Notes: generated by a model from the letters alone, not told the origin. Counted from the stretch's first letter, positions 14,680 to 26,444 are shown. The stretch: DNA of 64,000 nt from Diphasiastrum complanatum (GCA_029204225.1 CM055096.1:36450954-36514953), one strand, 5' to 3'. Program-made: numbers and translations.

Positions 14680-15544
14680 ATGACCACTCCTCAGGGACCT
14701 GATCAACTCCCGGAGAGAGGCTTCGACGAACTTGAAACAGAAGCCTTGACTTACAGAAAAGGGAAAGAACCCATGGAAGTAGAAGAACAGGAACAGTTCG
14801 CCAAAGAACTCGACGAACTGGTTACCAAGGAGCAGTTCCTCCAATTGGTAACAGAAGTGGATGAACTGAAGTTGGCATTAGCCAATTTCAAGTCCTGTGT
14901 TCAGGACTCGTTCGCTGAACTCAAAAACTTCATTTTGAGTTCCGCAAAAGGAAGCCTTCCCTCCACTTCTCAGTTATCCCCTTCTCCACTTCCATCAGTT
15001 TCGGGTGTTACGGTCTCACCCCAGCGTTTGTAAAGACTTAAAACCTCCTACTTTTAATGGGGAAGAGAAGGATAGAAATGTAGATATTCTCCAAACCTTC
15101 CTCAGCAAATGGAAGAACATTCATGCTCTTAAACAGACCCCTGACCATTTGCAAGCTATTGAGGCCAGTCTTTCCTTAGGGCCTATGGCCTATAAGTGGT
15201 GGTTAAATCTCCAGGAGACTGGGCAGACTCCCCGGTCATGGAAAGCTTTTGAAGAAGCTTTCCTAAGAGAATTTCTACCAGTGAATGAACTTGATAGAGC
15301 CTGGGAAGCCTGGGAAAAAACAGTAATGGACAAGTCCCTCATCCAATATATCTCGCAGTATCGAGAAGCAATTTTAAAGATTAAAAATATGGATGATTAT
15401 CAGAAAATTAGGGGATTTGTCCGTGGCCTCAAAGATGAATATAAAGTAGAGGTCCAGAGAAACTCGCCTACTATCCTTCAGCAAGCTCTCAGATTTCTGA
15501 GCAGCCTTCTCAGAAAGACTTTCAATTTAAAAAGAAATTTTTAA
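14680..15544 (+). pseudogene. Chromovirus B gag
   Basis: Starts MTTPQGPDQLPERGFDEL with an acidic coiled-coil region (ELVTKEQFLQLVTEVDELK). A frameshift near 15010-15030 moves into a second frame with the capsid-type gag domain: KPPTFNGEEKDRNVDILQTF, MAYKWWLNLQETG, WKAFEEAFLREFLP. It stops at 15544, where another break separates it from the zinc knuckle. The protein would form the cytoplasmic particle. Confidence 0.85.
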
Positions 15545-15648
15545 AAAGAAAGAAGGAAGATAAATTTAAAAGTGAAGCTCCTCAGAAACGCCCTTCACTC
15601 ATACAGCCCTTAAAACCAGATGATTTTGAGGAAGCCAAACAAGAACGT

Positions 15649-17943
15649 TTGTGCTTTGTGTGTATGGGCAAGGGACACACAGTTAGACAGTGTCCCAAGG
15701 GGCCTTTCACTAAAAAAGATAAGAAAGATAAAAAACAAGTTCATCTTGTTCAGACTGTATGTTTCCCCAGTGACTCGGCAGCTTCCGAGATCAAAGTGTA
15801 TCATGAAGATCATGAACACTGTTGCCAGCTGACCTCTGCAATGCTAGCGAGACCCTTCAGCTTTGGGCCTCATGACCTAGTACGTATGCATGGGAAAGTT
15901 GGTAACCAGTCAGTAAGAGTCATGGTTGATGATGGGGCAACCCATAATTTCATCAACTACACCCTGGTTAAAAAGCTTAAACTACCAGAAGTACCTAGTC
16001 AGCATAGGTACATAGTTTCATTAGCTAAGGGTGAAGATAAAAAAATATGGGAAACTATGGTAAGTAAGTTAAATCTTGGTATTCAGGGGTACCAAGATGA
16101 AATAAACTTTCAGATAATGCACCTGGATCGAACAGACATTGTTCTCGGGAGAGATTGGCTCTACAATTTAGGACCTTCCCTCCACAGAAACTATCAGGAG
16201 AACACCCTCAGCTTTCAGCATAAAGGCCGAGAGATCCAGTTGCATGGGGAGCATGATGTTCCCAACAGCCCTATGGTCTGCAGTTCAGAGCTCTGTCAAC
16301 TAATCGGAGACGAAGACCATCAGGTATTCTTATGTGACTTTCAGTTTATTCTTGAAGTTTCTATTTCCAGTTCTATTCAGCAGAAAATCAGTAAATTAGA
16401 AACTTTATTCTCTAAATTTAAAGACGTTTTTCCTAAAGATTTACCACATGGTTTACCACCTAGCAGAGAGGTAGATCATGTAATAAACCTAGTACTAAGT
16501 ACATCACCTGTTTCTAAACCTCCGTAGCGGGTCAGCCGAACAGAGGATGAAGAAATAACTAGGCAGTTAACAGACTATCTTGGGAAAGGCCAAATTCAGA
16601 CCAGTAGTTCACCATGGGCCTCACCAGTCCTATTGGTGAAAAAGAAAGAGGGGTCTATGCGTCTTTGCGTAGATTACAGAGCCCTGAATAAAGTCACAAT
16701 CAAGAATAAATACCCTATGCCTCGGGCAGACGAGTTGTTTGATCAACTCGACGGGGCTAAGTTTTTCAGTAAAATAGACCTCAGATCGGGATATCATCAA
16801 GTCCGTATAAAATCGGAAGATGTCTCGAAAACAGTTTTTAGGACTCGTCATGGTCATTATGAGTTTAAGGTGATGCCATTTGGGCTCACAAATGCTCCAG
16901 CTACCTTTATGACCTTGATGAACAGTGTCCTCAGACCATACTTGGGTAAGTTTGTAGTCGTATTTCTAGATGACATCCTCGTTTACAGCAAAACGAGGAA
17001 GGAGCATCTAAAACACCTCAGAAAGGTGTTTCGACTGCTTAGAAAGCATAAGCTCTATGCTAAACAATCCAAGTGTGAATTCTTCGTTGAAGAAGTAGCA
17101 TATTTGGGTCACATTATCTCTTCAGATGGGATTAAAATGGACCCAAATAAGGTTAAAGCCATACTCAGTTGGCTGAGACCTCAGAATATTTTGGAACTTC
17201 AGATCTTTCTTGGTCTGGCGGGATATTACAGACGATTTGTCAAGGAATATGCTCAGATAGCAGTTCCTATGACAAATCTCCTTAAGGGGAAGGGAAAGGA
17301 GTTCATTTGGGAGTCCGCACAGCAGGAGAGCTTTGATGCTCTCAAAACAGCCTTAGCTACAGCACCAGTTTTAAAAGTCGTCGACCCCAATCAGCCATTT
17401 GTGGTCGAAATAGATGCTAGCGACTTTGCAGTAGGTGCTGTGCTAACTCAGGGTGGACGACCAGTTGCGTTCGAGAGTAAAAAACTCGAGCTAGCTCAGA
17501 CTAGGTACAGTGCCTATGAAAAGGAACTCTTTTCTATAGTCCATGCCCTTAAGACTTGGAGGCATTATTTGTATGGTGCCAACTTTGAGGTCCTGACAGA
17601 CCATGAGAGTCTTAGATATCTTTGCAATCAACCTGAGCTTAGAGGTCGGAAAGCTCGTTGGGCAGAGTTGATGCAAGAGTTTGACATGTCTATCAGATAT
17701 AGGTGTGGAAAATTCAATACAGTAGCAGATGCCCTTAGCAGAATGCCTATGATAAACGAGCTGAGTTTTACTCAGATTCGTAATGAGTTACTCGAGTCCT
17801 TGAGAGGGAAATGCCAGCATGATGCATTCTTCTCTACTATCTGGAACTCAGTCCAGAGCAGTTCGAGTATACGTCGTCAGATGACGTTGAGGATTCTGAG
17901 CCTGTATTACCCAAGCAAACCCCAGTGGTTGAGGGTCAGTTGA
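15649..17943 (+). pseudogene. Chromovirus B zinc knuckle, protease, RT and RNase H
   Basis: Opens with the CCHC knuckle CFVCMGKGHTVRQC. The protease motif is VMVDDGATHNFIN (usual D-[ST]-G present as DDGA). One in-frame TAG at 16525-16527 splits the frame where related elements have tyrosine. RT follows with [35 protein letters not shown] and the intact catalytic [11 protein letters not shown]. RNase H is present ([39 protein letters not shown]). A frameshift near 17930 ends it. Apart from these lesions the active sites are preserved. Confidence 0.92.
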
Positions 17944-19321
17944 CTCAAGGATTCAAATGGAAACAGTATTCCATTCAGGATGAGTACTTGCTCTATAGAG
18001 ATAGAGTATGTGTCCCCAATTCAGAGGATTATAGGCAGCAGGTCCTATATGAATGTCATGACAATCCTAGCGCGGGACACCCAGGCATACAGAAGACCTA
18101 TGAGCTTCTTCTTAGGCAATTTTTCTGGCCCAGTATGAAAAAGGACGTCCACCAGTATGTAACCAGTTGCCAGAAATGTCAAGTAAATAAAGCAGAGCGT
18201 TTAAAGGCAGGAGGGTTGTTGCATCCCTTAGAAATACCAGCTGGTAAATGGGAGAGTATCTCCATGGATTTTATAGTAGGCCTGCCTAAAACCCAAAAGG
18301 GTAATGACGCTATATGGGTCACAGTTGACCGTCTGACCAAAATGGCTCATTTTATTCCGACCAAAACAACCGTTAGAGCTCCAGAGTTAGCGAGGTTGTT
18401 TGTAGATGGGCTATTTAAATTGTACGGTCTACCTTCCGGCATAGTCAGCGACCGGGACAGTAAGTTTACTGGAAATTTCTGGAGGGCAGTATTCCATCAT
18501 CTCCATACTAAACTTAATATGAGTACCACCGACCATCCACAGACGGACGGTCAAACAGAAAGGGTAAATCAAGTGCTGGAGGATATGCTTCGTGCATACG
18601 TCAGCAAGAAGCAGACTAATTGGGAGGAGTATCTCTCGATATTAGAGTTTGCTTACAATAGTACCAAACATTCAGCTACGGGATACAGCCATTTATGCTG
18701 ATGTACGGTTTTCAGCCACGCTCACCCACAGCTGTAGGGTTTAAACAAGAAAAAGTTGAAGCAGCCAGAAACTTTTTAGAAGACCTTAACCAGATGATAG
18801 AACATGCTAAGCGTAGCATTAGACAGTCCCAAGATCGAGCCAGGCATTATGTAGATCCACACAGACGGGATGTGCAGTTCTCCACTGGTGAGAAAGTCTA
18901 CTTGAGAGTCCCAGTTGACTCTAAAACCCTCAAATCAGGAGTGTGTGCTAAGTTGTCTCCAAGGTATTGTGGTCCCTTTACCATCAGTAGGAGACTAGGC
19001 GAGGTCACCTATGAACTAGAACTCCCACACAGTAGTAAGGTTTTTCCAGTCTTTCATGTAAGTCAGTTTCGAAAAGCCTTAACTAGATCAAACAATCTGG
19101 TAGGGGACAGTGTTCTAGTTCTCCCATTGGATCCTCAACAACCTCCACATGAACCAGAGGAGATTCTTGATAGTAGAGAGACGCAGACTCGTCATACTCT
19201 ATACCGAGAATATCTGGTTAAGTGGAATGATCAGCCTGTTGAGAATGCCACTTGGGAAAGAGGCAGTGTCCTTTGCAAGATTTTTTCAGACTTTGTCTTA
19301 GAGGACCAAGACGGTTCTTAA
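17925..19321 (+). pseudogene. Chromovirus B integrase with chromodomain
   Basis: The HHCC finger (HDNPSAGHPGIQKTYELL ... CQKCQVNK), the catalytic core (ISMDFIVGLPK, IVSDRDSKFTGNFW, TDHPQTDGQTERVNQVLEDM) and the C-terminal barrel (SPRYCGPFTISRRLGEV) are all visible. A one-base loss near 18690 shifts the frame. The last about 50 residues carry YLVKWNDQPVENATWE, a chromodomain-like motif. Chromodomain-type integrases can direct insertion to marked chromatin. Confidence 0.9.
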
Positions 19322-19332
19322 GGGGGAGGGAG
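19321..19332 (+). other. Polypurine tract of chromovirus B
   Basis: AGGGGGAGGGAG immediately before the 3' LTR. Confidence 0.85.
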
Positions 19333-19687
19333 TGTTACGAGCTCGTAACCAGTGCCGAACCCTAGAGAACACAGATAGGTCAGATACCACAGTCAGGGTC
19401 GTGTCCAGTGTACATGACCAACAGGGCAAGACAGTGTGAGTAGTGTGCCCCAGCACGGTCCATAGCCATGGCGGGCCTACCACAGCCTAGGGACCCTGTC
19501 AGCAGGATAGGGCTCCCAGTTGGGTCCCGACGTGCAGTCGGCCACAGTGCCACGTGGCCGACACTTGGCAGTAGCATGCTACCAGTCCTCACACTGGGCT
19601 AGGAGGGGCTTACTCTATATCAGGGAGTAGGCAAGGTTGGGTGGATTAGTTAGTGTTTGCCCTACTGTTGTGTTAGGACTTATTACA
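19333..19687 (+). repeat. 3' LTR of chromovirus B (355 bp)
   Basis: Matches 13859-14216 apart from a few substitutions and a 3-bp indel in CGGCCAC(GTC)AGTGCC. Confidence 0.95.
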
Positions 19688-20668
19688 GTATCCCTGTGCA
19701 GCTGAGTGGGGAGGATGAGCCCGTGGAGTGTGTGCCCGTGGGGCTGCTGCAGGTGGAGGAACTGGCTGTGTAGGAGGCAAGTACAACGGCGATATGTACT
19801 GAAAGGGGCGCTGTGGTGGCCGGTACTGGTACATCTTGGGTGATGCCAAAGGAGGAGCCAGTGGAGTGGGTGCTGCCAAAGGAGGAGGATGTGAAGTGGG
19901 TGCTGCCACTGGAGGAGCCATTGTGGATGTGGGCGCTGCAAGAGAAAACCTAGGCACAGATGGTGGCCTGCCATGGAGACCTGGTGCTGTAGAAGTGGAC
20001 GGCGATGGAGGGGCTGCAGGCCTCAATGGCATCGGTGGCACTGGAGGTGCTGTGCGGTGCACATATACCCTCTGAGGAACTGGAGGAACTGGAGGCACCT
20101 CATGTAGCTGCTCTGACTGAGACTCTGTGTATGGCATGCTGGCAAGAGATGATGGGGGTGCCGTGACACTCGGCATCTGCTGGGCCTCTGAATCCAATGT
20201 GGCAATCAAGTCATCTAGTTGGGCATCTGAATACAAATGCTCTAGGCTCTGGGCCTCATCCTGTGCACCATCCCCTGAATCATCCCGTGCCTCATCATGT
20301 GCACCCTGTAGACCCTGAATGGCCTCCCAATCGTTGCAATCAAAGTCATCTGGTGTCTCCTCTGGTGTGCTGTCGTAGTAATGGCCATGACTCTGTACTG
20401 CATGCATCCAAACAACTATGGGACTGGCATGTAAATCACTCTGCCCTCTATCAAGAGCCTCCTCCATCATATCGACATAGGTAGGTATGCCACTAGCCTC
20501 CCCTGTGTGCCCTGCCTGTCTCCTGGTATAACCTGTGCCATGTTCCCCACCTCTGCCACGTGATGCACCTGTGACCCCTGCCCGTGGCGTGTGCCCAACA
20601 CCTGTATCATCTGCCTCATCCCACTCTGATATGGCAAACACAACCCGAATGGGCTCATCCTCTGACAC
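19688..20668 (-). pseudogene. hAT-4 transposase C-terminal region, proximal part
   Basis: About 325 open codons from MSEDEPIRVVFAISEWDEAD. The chain is low complexity: Asp/Glu-rich (ALDRGQSDLHASPIVVW, DDFDCNDWEAIQGLQ, LDDLIATLDSEAQQMP) then strongly Pro-rich (VPPVPQRVYVHRTAPPVPP and similar). It reads on into 13858-13441 across the chromovirus insertion. I assign it to hAT-4 by position and by the acidic tail shared with the other hATs; it has no catalytic motif. Confidence 0.5.
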
Positions 20669-21291
20669 TGGTCATTTGCCTCATACAATGGAGGCTCTCT
20701 GTGCTCAAGCCCAAGCTCTCTCTCTCTCTCTCATCTCGACAAACTCCCTCTCTCTGCCATCAACTGTGTGCCTTGTGCCCAAGTCATCTGCAGGCTTGGG
20801 ATGGGTGCTGTCCGTAGGCAAGTCAACCTGGCGTTCCAAATCAGATATCTTCGTCTGCAAGGTTAAAATTTTGCATATAAGAGAGACAACTTGATCAGGA
20901 AATGAAACCAACGTATTAGTGAGCTGTCAACCAACATGCTATGGGAGAATAGCCTATCACCTGCAGTGCGCTCGTAATGGTCGGCAGTCTCCTGGCGAGA
21001 CGTGCGTTGGTGCTATAGAACACCAACCGCTCCAACTGACTCACTGACAGCCTGTTTCTTCTCCTCGTGTGAATAAGGCCTATGTGCTCGAATTATGCCC
21101 ACACACGGAGGCAGTGCAATCCTGTGGTACGTGCAATGAAACGGTTTAGCACATATGCACAGTTTGGAATGTCAAGCAAACGCACTAAGGGAGGATGAAA
21201 TAAAACTGCATACCCGTGAGAGGACCTGCAGTGCAAGACGCTGTATGGAGGGATAGGTGCTACCGAACATGGTCCACCAGGTATTGGAGAG
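20669..21291 (-). pseudogene. hAT-4 decayed dimerisation region
   Basis: The sequence upstream of the Pro-rich tail, where the hATC dimerisation domain is expected. Minus-strand fragments such as WWTMFGSTYPSIQRLALQVL and a Ser-Glu stretch match the expected layout, but stops interrupt every frame. Confidence 0.4.
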
Positions 21292-21962
21292 CTACCTCCT
21301 CTCTGGATCCTGAGCAGCCGGGTGACCGAACGTGCCCATGCCGAAACAAAATGCAGCTAGCTCCTCCATGAGTCTAATAGGATCCAAACCAATGTATGGG
21401 CCCACCCTGTGGATATACTCAAGCCAATCTGCCTCGAGCTCTTTGTCTGCGATCTTGCATGTGAAAGGCATGTGGTTTAGGGCATTACAGCAAAACGTAA
21501 CATTGACAGAAAAACAAACTAGCAACTACTGAAAAGATAAAGACCAATTACATTACTATACTGCTTACCTCTCTGGCTGCAAGATGGACAGCTACAGGAA
21601 CTGTCCAATTCGATCCATTAGCTCATACACCAGTCCAAGTGTGGACCCCTCGCTGTCAGCCATCCGGAGCACAATGTAGAGTGGTCGAAGGAGTTCTGAC
21701 AATGTCTACGCATCCCTCCAGAACTGGTCTCCCCTCACCGTGGAAGAAAAGTGCTCCCCATTCTCTCTGTGCACTGAAACGTACTGGCATGCCAAAGATC
21801 GTTGGCAACCATCTGTAGAAGCTGTGCCCTATACCTGATTAGACAGTTGATGACCACCAAGTCGAATGCAAAGCGTGTGGGGGCTGGCTTCTGTAGGTCC
21901 AAATGGCTGAACACCCGGAACATGGCAAGAACGCGCCTCTTCCTGGTGACAAAAGTCACCAA
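21292..21962 (-). pseudogene. hAT-4 transposase core fragments
   Basis: The upstream piece (21962-21735) reads VTFVTRKRRVLAMFR, then LQKPAPTRFAFDLVVINCL, aligning with VTKKPRVLAMLRRQS and RPAPTRYAS of hAT-1. A decayed stretch follows with LYIVLRMADSEGSTLGLVYE, matching GLIDREGCTLGLLYE of hAT-1. The 21525-21292 piece holds DWLEYIHRVGPYIGLDPIRL, matching the VYISRVYPDVRE region. Stops break the chain. Confidence 0.65.
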
Positions 21963-22259
21963 GAAGAGGGCCTCACGGACGATGGCTCTAACCCAAGGCT
22001 AGCATGGTGCACCAACCGTGACGGGAATGGATGATGACGTGACAGGCTGGGCACTAGTGGATGCATCGGCTGTAGACGTGGAATGGGGAGAGTGGGATGC
22101 ATTAGCGGGGATGGGTGCAACAACATAAGTGGGGTGCACTGGTGGAGGGACAACATCTAGCATGGGATACGAAAGCTGCTAGCTAGGGAGGTCATCCGGA
22201 TGGGGAGGGAGGGAGGAAGGGATCTCCTCAACATTCTGGAAGGCCTCGTCACTAGCATC

Positions 22260-22889
22260 CTAGGCGCCTGCTCGGGTGGCGGAGAGTCCATGAGAAAGTC
22301 GTAAACTGGGGGAGTACGAGCAACAGGAGGTGGTGGTGGAACCGTAGTGGCAAGAGGGGACGGGTTCCACCGGAATGGGTGCAGATGGGGGTGCGTGTGG
22401 CGGAACTGTCTGAGGGGGATGAGGGGCAGTGGGACTGGGTGAGGATGCACTCCCTCTCTTCGTGCGAGCCAGCCAAGCAGGCGGCAACTTTGGGTCAGCC
22501 ACGTAAGGAGCGGTGCAAAACCGGAGAACATCATCTGAAATGGTGTTCTCCCCCGCCACAAGACGTGGCCCGTAGGTGTCTAGAAGTCGCTGGCTGATGG
22601 GGGTAGACATGCTGGCACAAGGGGCAACATTCAGTGTGCCACCATTTTTGGCGTGTGCACCGAGCAGCTGGCCTTTAATGCGAGTGAGGGTGGCAACGAA
22701 CTTGACCAGGCAATATCGGCAGTGCACGATCTTTGCACTGGACTTGTTGGACTTGTCGGGAACTCGCCTGACAACGTCCACCTCGTCCCACAGATCGGCA
22801 AGGTTGGAATGCACCATTTCTATAGAAGGAACTGGGGAAGAATGATCGTGAATGCGATAGGAGGTGGAAGGCTGGATAAACCACAACAA
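22260..22889 (-). pseudogene. hAT-4 BED zinc-finger N-terminus
   Basis: Reads VHCRYCLVKFVATLTRIKGQ then LLGAHAKNGG, a C-x2-C...H BED-type finger as in the other hATs here ([20 protein letters not shown] in hAT-2). It is followed by a linker (LLDTYGPRLVAGENTISDDV) and a Pro-rich tract. The finger would bind transposon ends. Confidence 0.65.
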
Positions 22890-23074
22890 TAGTAGTAGCA
22901 GGGATGGAAGCGATCTGTCGTACTCAAAGATAGTGTGTTGGCGAGGAGGGCGCGGACAGTAGGGAGGTCGCGGACAACAGGAAGAGGGCGTGATGGGCAG
23001 GGAGAGAGATGAAGTGTGGGGGGGGGGGAAATAAGGTTTAAAAAAAAATATTAAATATTAAATAAATTAATATA

Positions 23075-23155
23075 TTATGGTACCGCGGATCATCATGGAT
23101 CCGTGGTACCAGTATGGATTTGCGGTACCGGAATACGCGGATTGTGGTACCGTTG
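23075..23155. repeat. hAT-4 subterminal palindromes
   Basis: Four copies of GGTACC in GTGGTACCG-like or GCGGTACCG-like context within about 80 bp at the hAT-4 edge. They parallel the GGTTCGAACC palindromes at the ends of hAT-1 and hAT-2 and are candidate transposase-binding sites. Confidence 0.5.
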
Positions 23156-23172
23156 GATCTATGAGTGGACTC

Positions 23173-24511
23173 TTAGCCCTCCGGCTTAGCTTCTTGTAGC
23201 CTTTCAAGGCCTGGGTAAGGGAAAATGCCAATCGAGCAAAATTCGGGAATATGCCGACGGAAAAGTCCTACAAACCCCAAGAAAGACTTGATGTCCCGAA
23301 CTGTGGTGAGAATAGGCCAATCAATAACCCTCTGGATACGATCGGCCTCAATCTCCACTCCCCGTTCGAAAATCTTATGCCCCAAGTAGGACAATTCCTT
23401 AGCAAAAAGTCACACTTAGACTCCTTGGCAAAGAGCTTTTCCCTTCTTAGGATGTCCAAGACAATTCTAAGATGCTCTTTATGTTCCGCCAAAGTCTTAC
23501 TGAACACTAGGATATCATGTAAGAATACCACAACGAATCTTCCCAAAGATGGCCAGAACAAATCGTTGGAAAGTTGCCGGTGCATTGGTCAAACCAAAAG
23601 GCAACACCAAAAATTTGTAGTGACCAAACGAGTTCGAAACTCGGTTTTTGGTATATCTTCTGCCTTAATGCATATCTAATGGTAGCCCGATCTTAGATCT
23701 ATCTTGGTAAAGTACCCAGCACCACCAAGATAGCCTATTAGATCATCCATCCGCGACAATGGATATCTATTCTTAACGGTTCCTTGTTCAATTTCTTATA
23801 GTCGACACAAAACCTTATAGTCCCATCCTTCTTGGCAACCAGAACCACTGGTGATGCCCAAGGTACCCACCCCTTTTTCAGGTAATCATGTAAATGCCTA
23901 CTTACCTCAGCCTCTTCCGATGCACTCATCCTATAAGGACGTTGTGCTATTGAATTGCCCTAGGTAATAGGTCAATTTTATGATTAACTGTCCTTTCTGG
24001 TGGTAAACCTACAGGAAGGTCTAAAAAAACATCATTGAATTCCTGCCTAAGTTCATTATAGGCTTCAAATTTTGTAGTCTTCTCACTAGGTTATTCATGG
24101 CATTTATGTTAAATTCTTTATCATTGCAGAATTAAGTTCCTGTTTAGAATAAGGGTTAACATTTTTAGTGTCAACACTTAAACTAGCCTTGATCTTAATT
24201 AAAGAATTCTTATGCATAAAAGATAAAGATTTTTCAACAAAATTAATTCTCAATGACTTGTTCTTATCAAAATGCCATTGTTGCCCGAGAACAATATCTA
24301 CATTAGCTAATGCAACATGGAATTCTAGTTTTTCAAAATAATCTTGAATGTGCAATTCTACATCAGGAACAACAATATCCATGAAATCGGAATCACTTCC
24401 CGATGCCATTGTCACACGGTATTTTTTTTCACTTTTTTTGGTAGGAAGGTTTAGCGTCTGCAGCAAATTTACATTAATAAAGTTATGAGTGGATCCCGAG
24501 CTAATGTACAT
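23173..24511 (-). pseudogene. Gypsy A protease and RT remnants
   Basis: The protease piece (24511-24104) has ISSGSTHNFINVNLLQTLNL, with the catalytic Asp of D-S-G replaced by Ser, and IVLGQQWHFDKN. RT pieces (23929-23738, 23585-23268, 23394-23173) include GWVPWASPVVLVAKKDGTIR, FCVDYKKLNKE and [14 protein letters not shown], where the first Asp of the catalytic pair is His. A late RT piece reads RDIKSFLGFVGLFRRHIPEF. The frame ends at about 23165, where hAT-4 sequence begins. Inactive. Confidence 0.8.
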
Positions 24512-25268
24512 AAAGTTCCCATTCCAATTCCATTTCTATTTGTCATTTCAAAAGAAACCAAAATTTTCACATTTCTCACTATTCTAGATCTCCAAATCCT
24601 TGAAACTAGTGTTTAGAAATGGAAAACTAATGAAGCTCTATGAAAACTTCACTTTTCAGATTTAATTTTCAGATTTACAGATCTGAAATTCAGAACTTCA
24701 AAAAGACAAAAAACAAAACTTCAAAACTTGTTTTATGCACAAAGTTACACTACCATTCCCTTCCTGCATTGCCATTTTCATGAAACTAGGAGATAAGAAA
24801 GGTGTAACTAATGAAGTTTGGATGAAAACTTCACTTTTCAGATATGAGTTCTAAATTTACAGGTCTGAAAAACAGAACTTCAAAATGAAAATCAAAACTT
24901 CAAACGCTTCATTTATGCAAAAAAAAAACTAGTTTTTGATAAAAACACATAGCTAGAATCAATCTTTTTGCAAAAAAAAGTTTGTGTATGTAGAGGAAGA
25001 CTTTCTCTAACCATCCCACAAATCTTTTTTCATAACTTTTAAAAACCCAAAGCCTACTTTAAAACTTCTCTAACATGATAAAAAATCAGCCCCTAAAACA
25101 ATTCTATAAGCATCACTACTCTCTTCCAAAGGGAACTAGATTCATTGGGTACTTCAACTACAAGCTTCCTACAACTAGAAAAGCCAATAATCTTTCCCAA
25201 AAAAAAAATATAGTTGGTGATCTTAATAGAAGTTGCAGAAGGTTAGAAAGGTTACCATCCTTTGTCTA
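24512..25268 (-). other. Leader of gypsy A, no gag seen
   Basis: AT-rich sequence between the primer-binding site and the protease. It holds a repeated motif (CAGATTTACAG(A/G)TCTGAAA near 24660 and 24850) but no gag or zinc knuckle, so gag was lost or has decayed. Confidence 0.5.
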
Positions 25269-25280
25269 GCTCTGATACCA
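25269..25280 (-). other. Primer-binding site of gypsy A
   Basis: TGGTATCAGAGC on the minus strand, one base inside the LTR. Confidence 0.85.
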
Positions 25281-25281
25281 C

Positions 25282-26364
25282 TTTTACAAGTAGAGGTGAG
25301 GAAGTCCTACAAATCCAAGGTAGAGCCTCCAAATGTCCTCCAAGCTGCAAGATGCTCCCCAACTCCAAGCGAGGATGCCTCCACCTGCAAGTAAGGATCT
25401 GCAAGCCTCCAAGGTTCTCTCCTCCACTTGTGTCCCTACTCTTAAACACAAAGATAGATAACAAGCTGGCCTCAAGTATTCACCACCCAACCATAGCTAG
25501 ATCCAAGCTCCAAGCAAGATCTATCTAGCACTCCCTTGCTAACCATAAACAAATCACAAGCATACCACAACAGACTATAGCTTACTCAAGATCCAAACCC
25601 TCCGTATGTCTGATACCATAAGCAAGATCCAAACCCTAAGCATACTACACACAAGAAAGTACTCTACACACTAGTAGCAACATTAGAGCATAAGCAAAGC
25701 AAGCAAGAGAGATCTCTCCTCCCCCCAATGGGCGCCCTACTACCCTCATATAGATGGCCCATGGACCCCTCCAGTGCACTATGGCCATGGCCATCCAATG
25801 AGAGAGAGAGAAGCCTAGGGGAGTTAAAGAACCTCCAAGAACCTCCATAGGCTTATGGAAAGTCAAGAAACTCCTTCCATAACCTATGACTCTTTGAATG
25901 CCTTTCTTGTGGGAGTTGGGAACTTATTGGACCCATTGGAAATGCGCCCTCCTACTAGGTCCCAATGCCCAAGTTGTACATGTATACTTTGGTCCTAGAC
26001 CATTAAAGTGATATGGTTCAAGGTTGAGGCCCAAGGTTTAAAAAAATAGTCATCCAATGACTTTCTAACACCTCTCTAGGTTTCATACCTCCATCCAAGG
26101 CATAGACACCTACCTGCCCTTAACCAAGGACACTAGTACCTTAATCAAAGGCACCTATCCTTAACTCTAAGGGTACCCCTTATCCAAGGGTCACGTGACT
26201 CCATACCTCTGACCAAGGTATAGTCCCTTGCTTGTGCTTATCCAAAGGCACATACCCTTAATCCTAAGGGTAACCCTTATCCAAGGGTAACTTGCCATTT
26301 AGCCCCCAACACTAAATGGACCAATAGGGGTCTGAAGTACTGCTAGTTACGTAGGTATGTAACA
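25282..26364 (-). repeat. 5' LTR of gypsy A (1083 bp)
   Basis: Direct repeat of 10615-11673. On the coding strand it starts TGTTACATACC and ends CTTGTAAAA. It is longer than its partner chiefly through an insertion near 25768. Confidence 0.9.
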
Positions 26365-26444
26365 TGGGCGAGCAGTTGAGCCTTTGCACGACCATTAGCC
26401 CAGAGAGGTATATCTTAATGTGTCTTCAATCTTGATTCTTGCAG

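Larger units (their letters stand above)
13859..19687 (+). mobile_element. Ty3/gypsy chromovirus B, complete structure
   Basis: 5829 bp with two LTRs (13859-14216 and 19333-19687), GTATC duplications at 13854-13858 and 19688-19692, a primer-binding site at 14218 and a purine tract before the 3' LTR. Gag, protease, RT, RNase H, integrase and a C-terminal chromodomain are in canonical order. The frame is broken by a shift near 15020, a further break in gag after 15540, a TAG at 16525-16527, and shifts near 17930 and 18690. The LTRs differ at about five positions plus a 3-bp indel, so the insertion is fairly young. Confidence 0.93.
13441..23160 (-). mobile_element. hAT-4 DNA transposon segment, split by chromovirus B
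   Basis: A minus-strand hAT related to hAT-1: BED finger near 22800-22620, a conserved core segment at 21962-21735, and a long Pro-rich/acidic C-terminus (20668-19688 continuing at 13858-13441). Chromovirus B interrupts the C-terminal exon with a GTATC duplication. The right end carries four GGTACC-type palindromes (23080-23150). It sits between the broken RT and integrase of gypsy A. Its exact ends and 8-bp duplication were not found. Confidence 0.65.
10615..26364 (-). mobile_element. Ty3/gypsy element A, with internal rearrangement
   Basis: Bounded by LTRs at 10615-11673 and 25282-26364 and by TGGGC duplications at 10610-10614 and 26365-26369, so it inserted cleanly into hAT-1. The primer-binding site beside the right LTR and the purine tract beside the left one show minus orientation. 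Coding remains are protease and RT (24511-23173) and the C-terminal half of integrase (12634-11828). RNase H and the integrase N-terminus are absent; about 10.5 kb of hAT-4, chromovirus B and unidentified sequence occupies that position. No gag is recognisable. Confidence 0.85.

Noticed and set aside
22157-22561. Pro-rich 134-codon minus frame
   Set aside because: It overlaps the hAT-4 BED frame in another phase and is low complexity.
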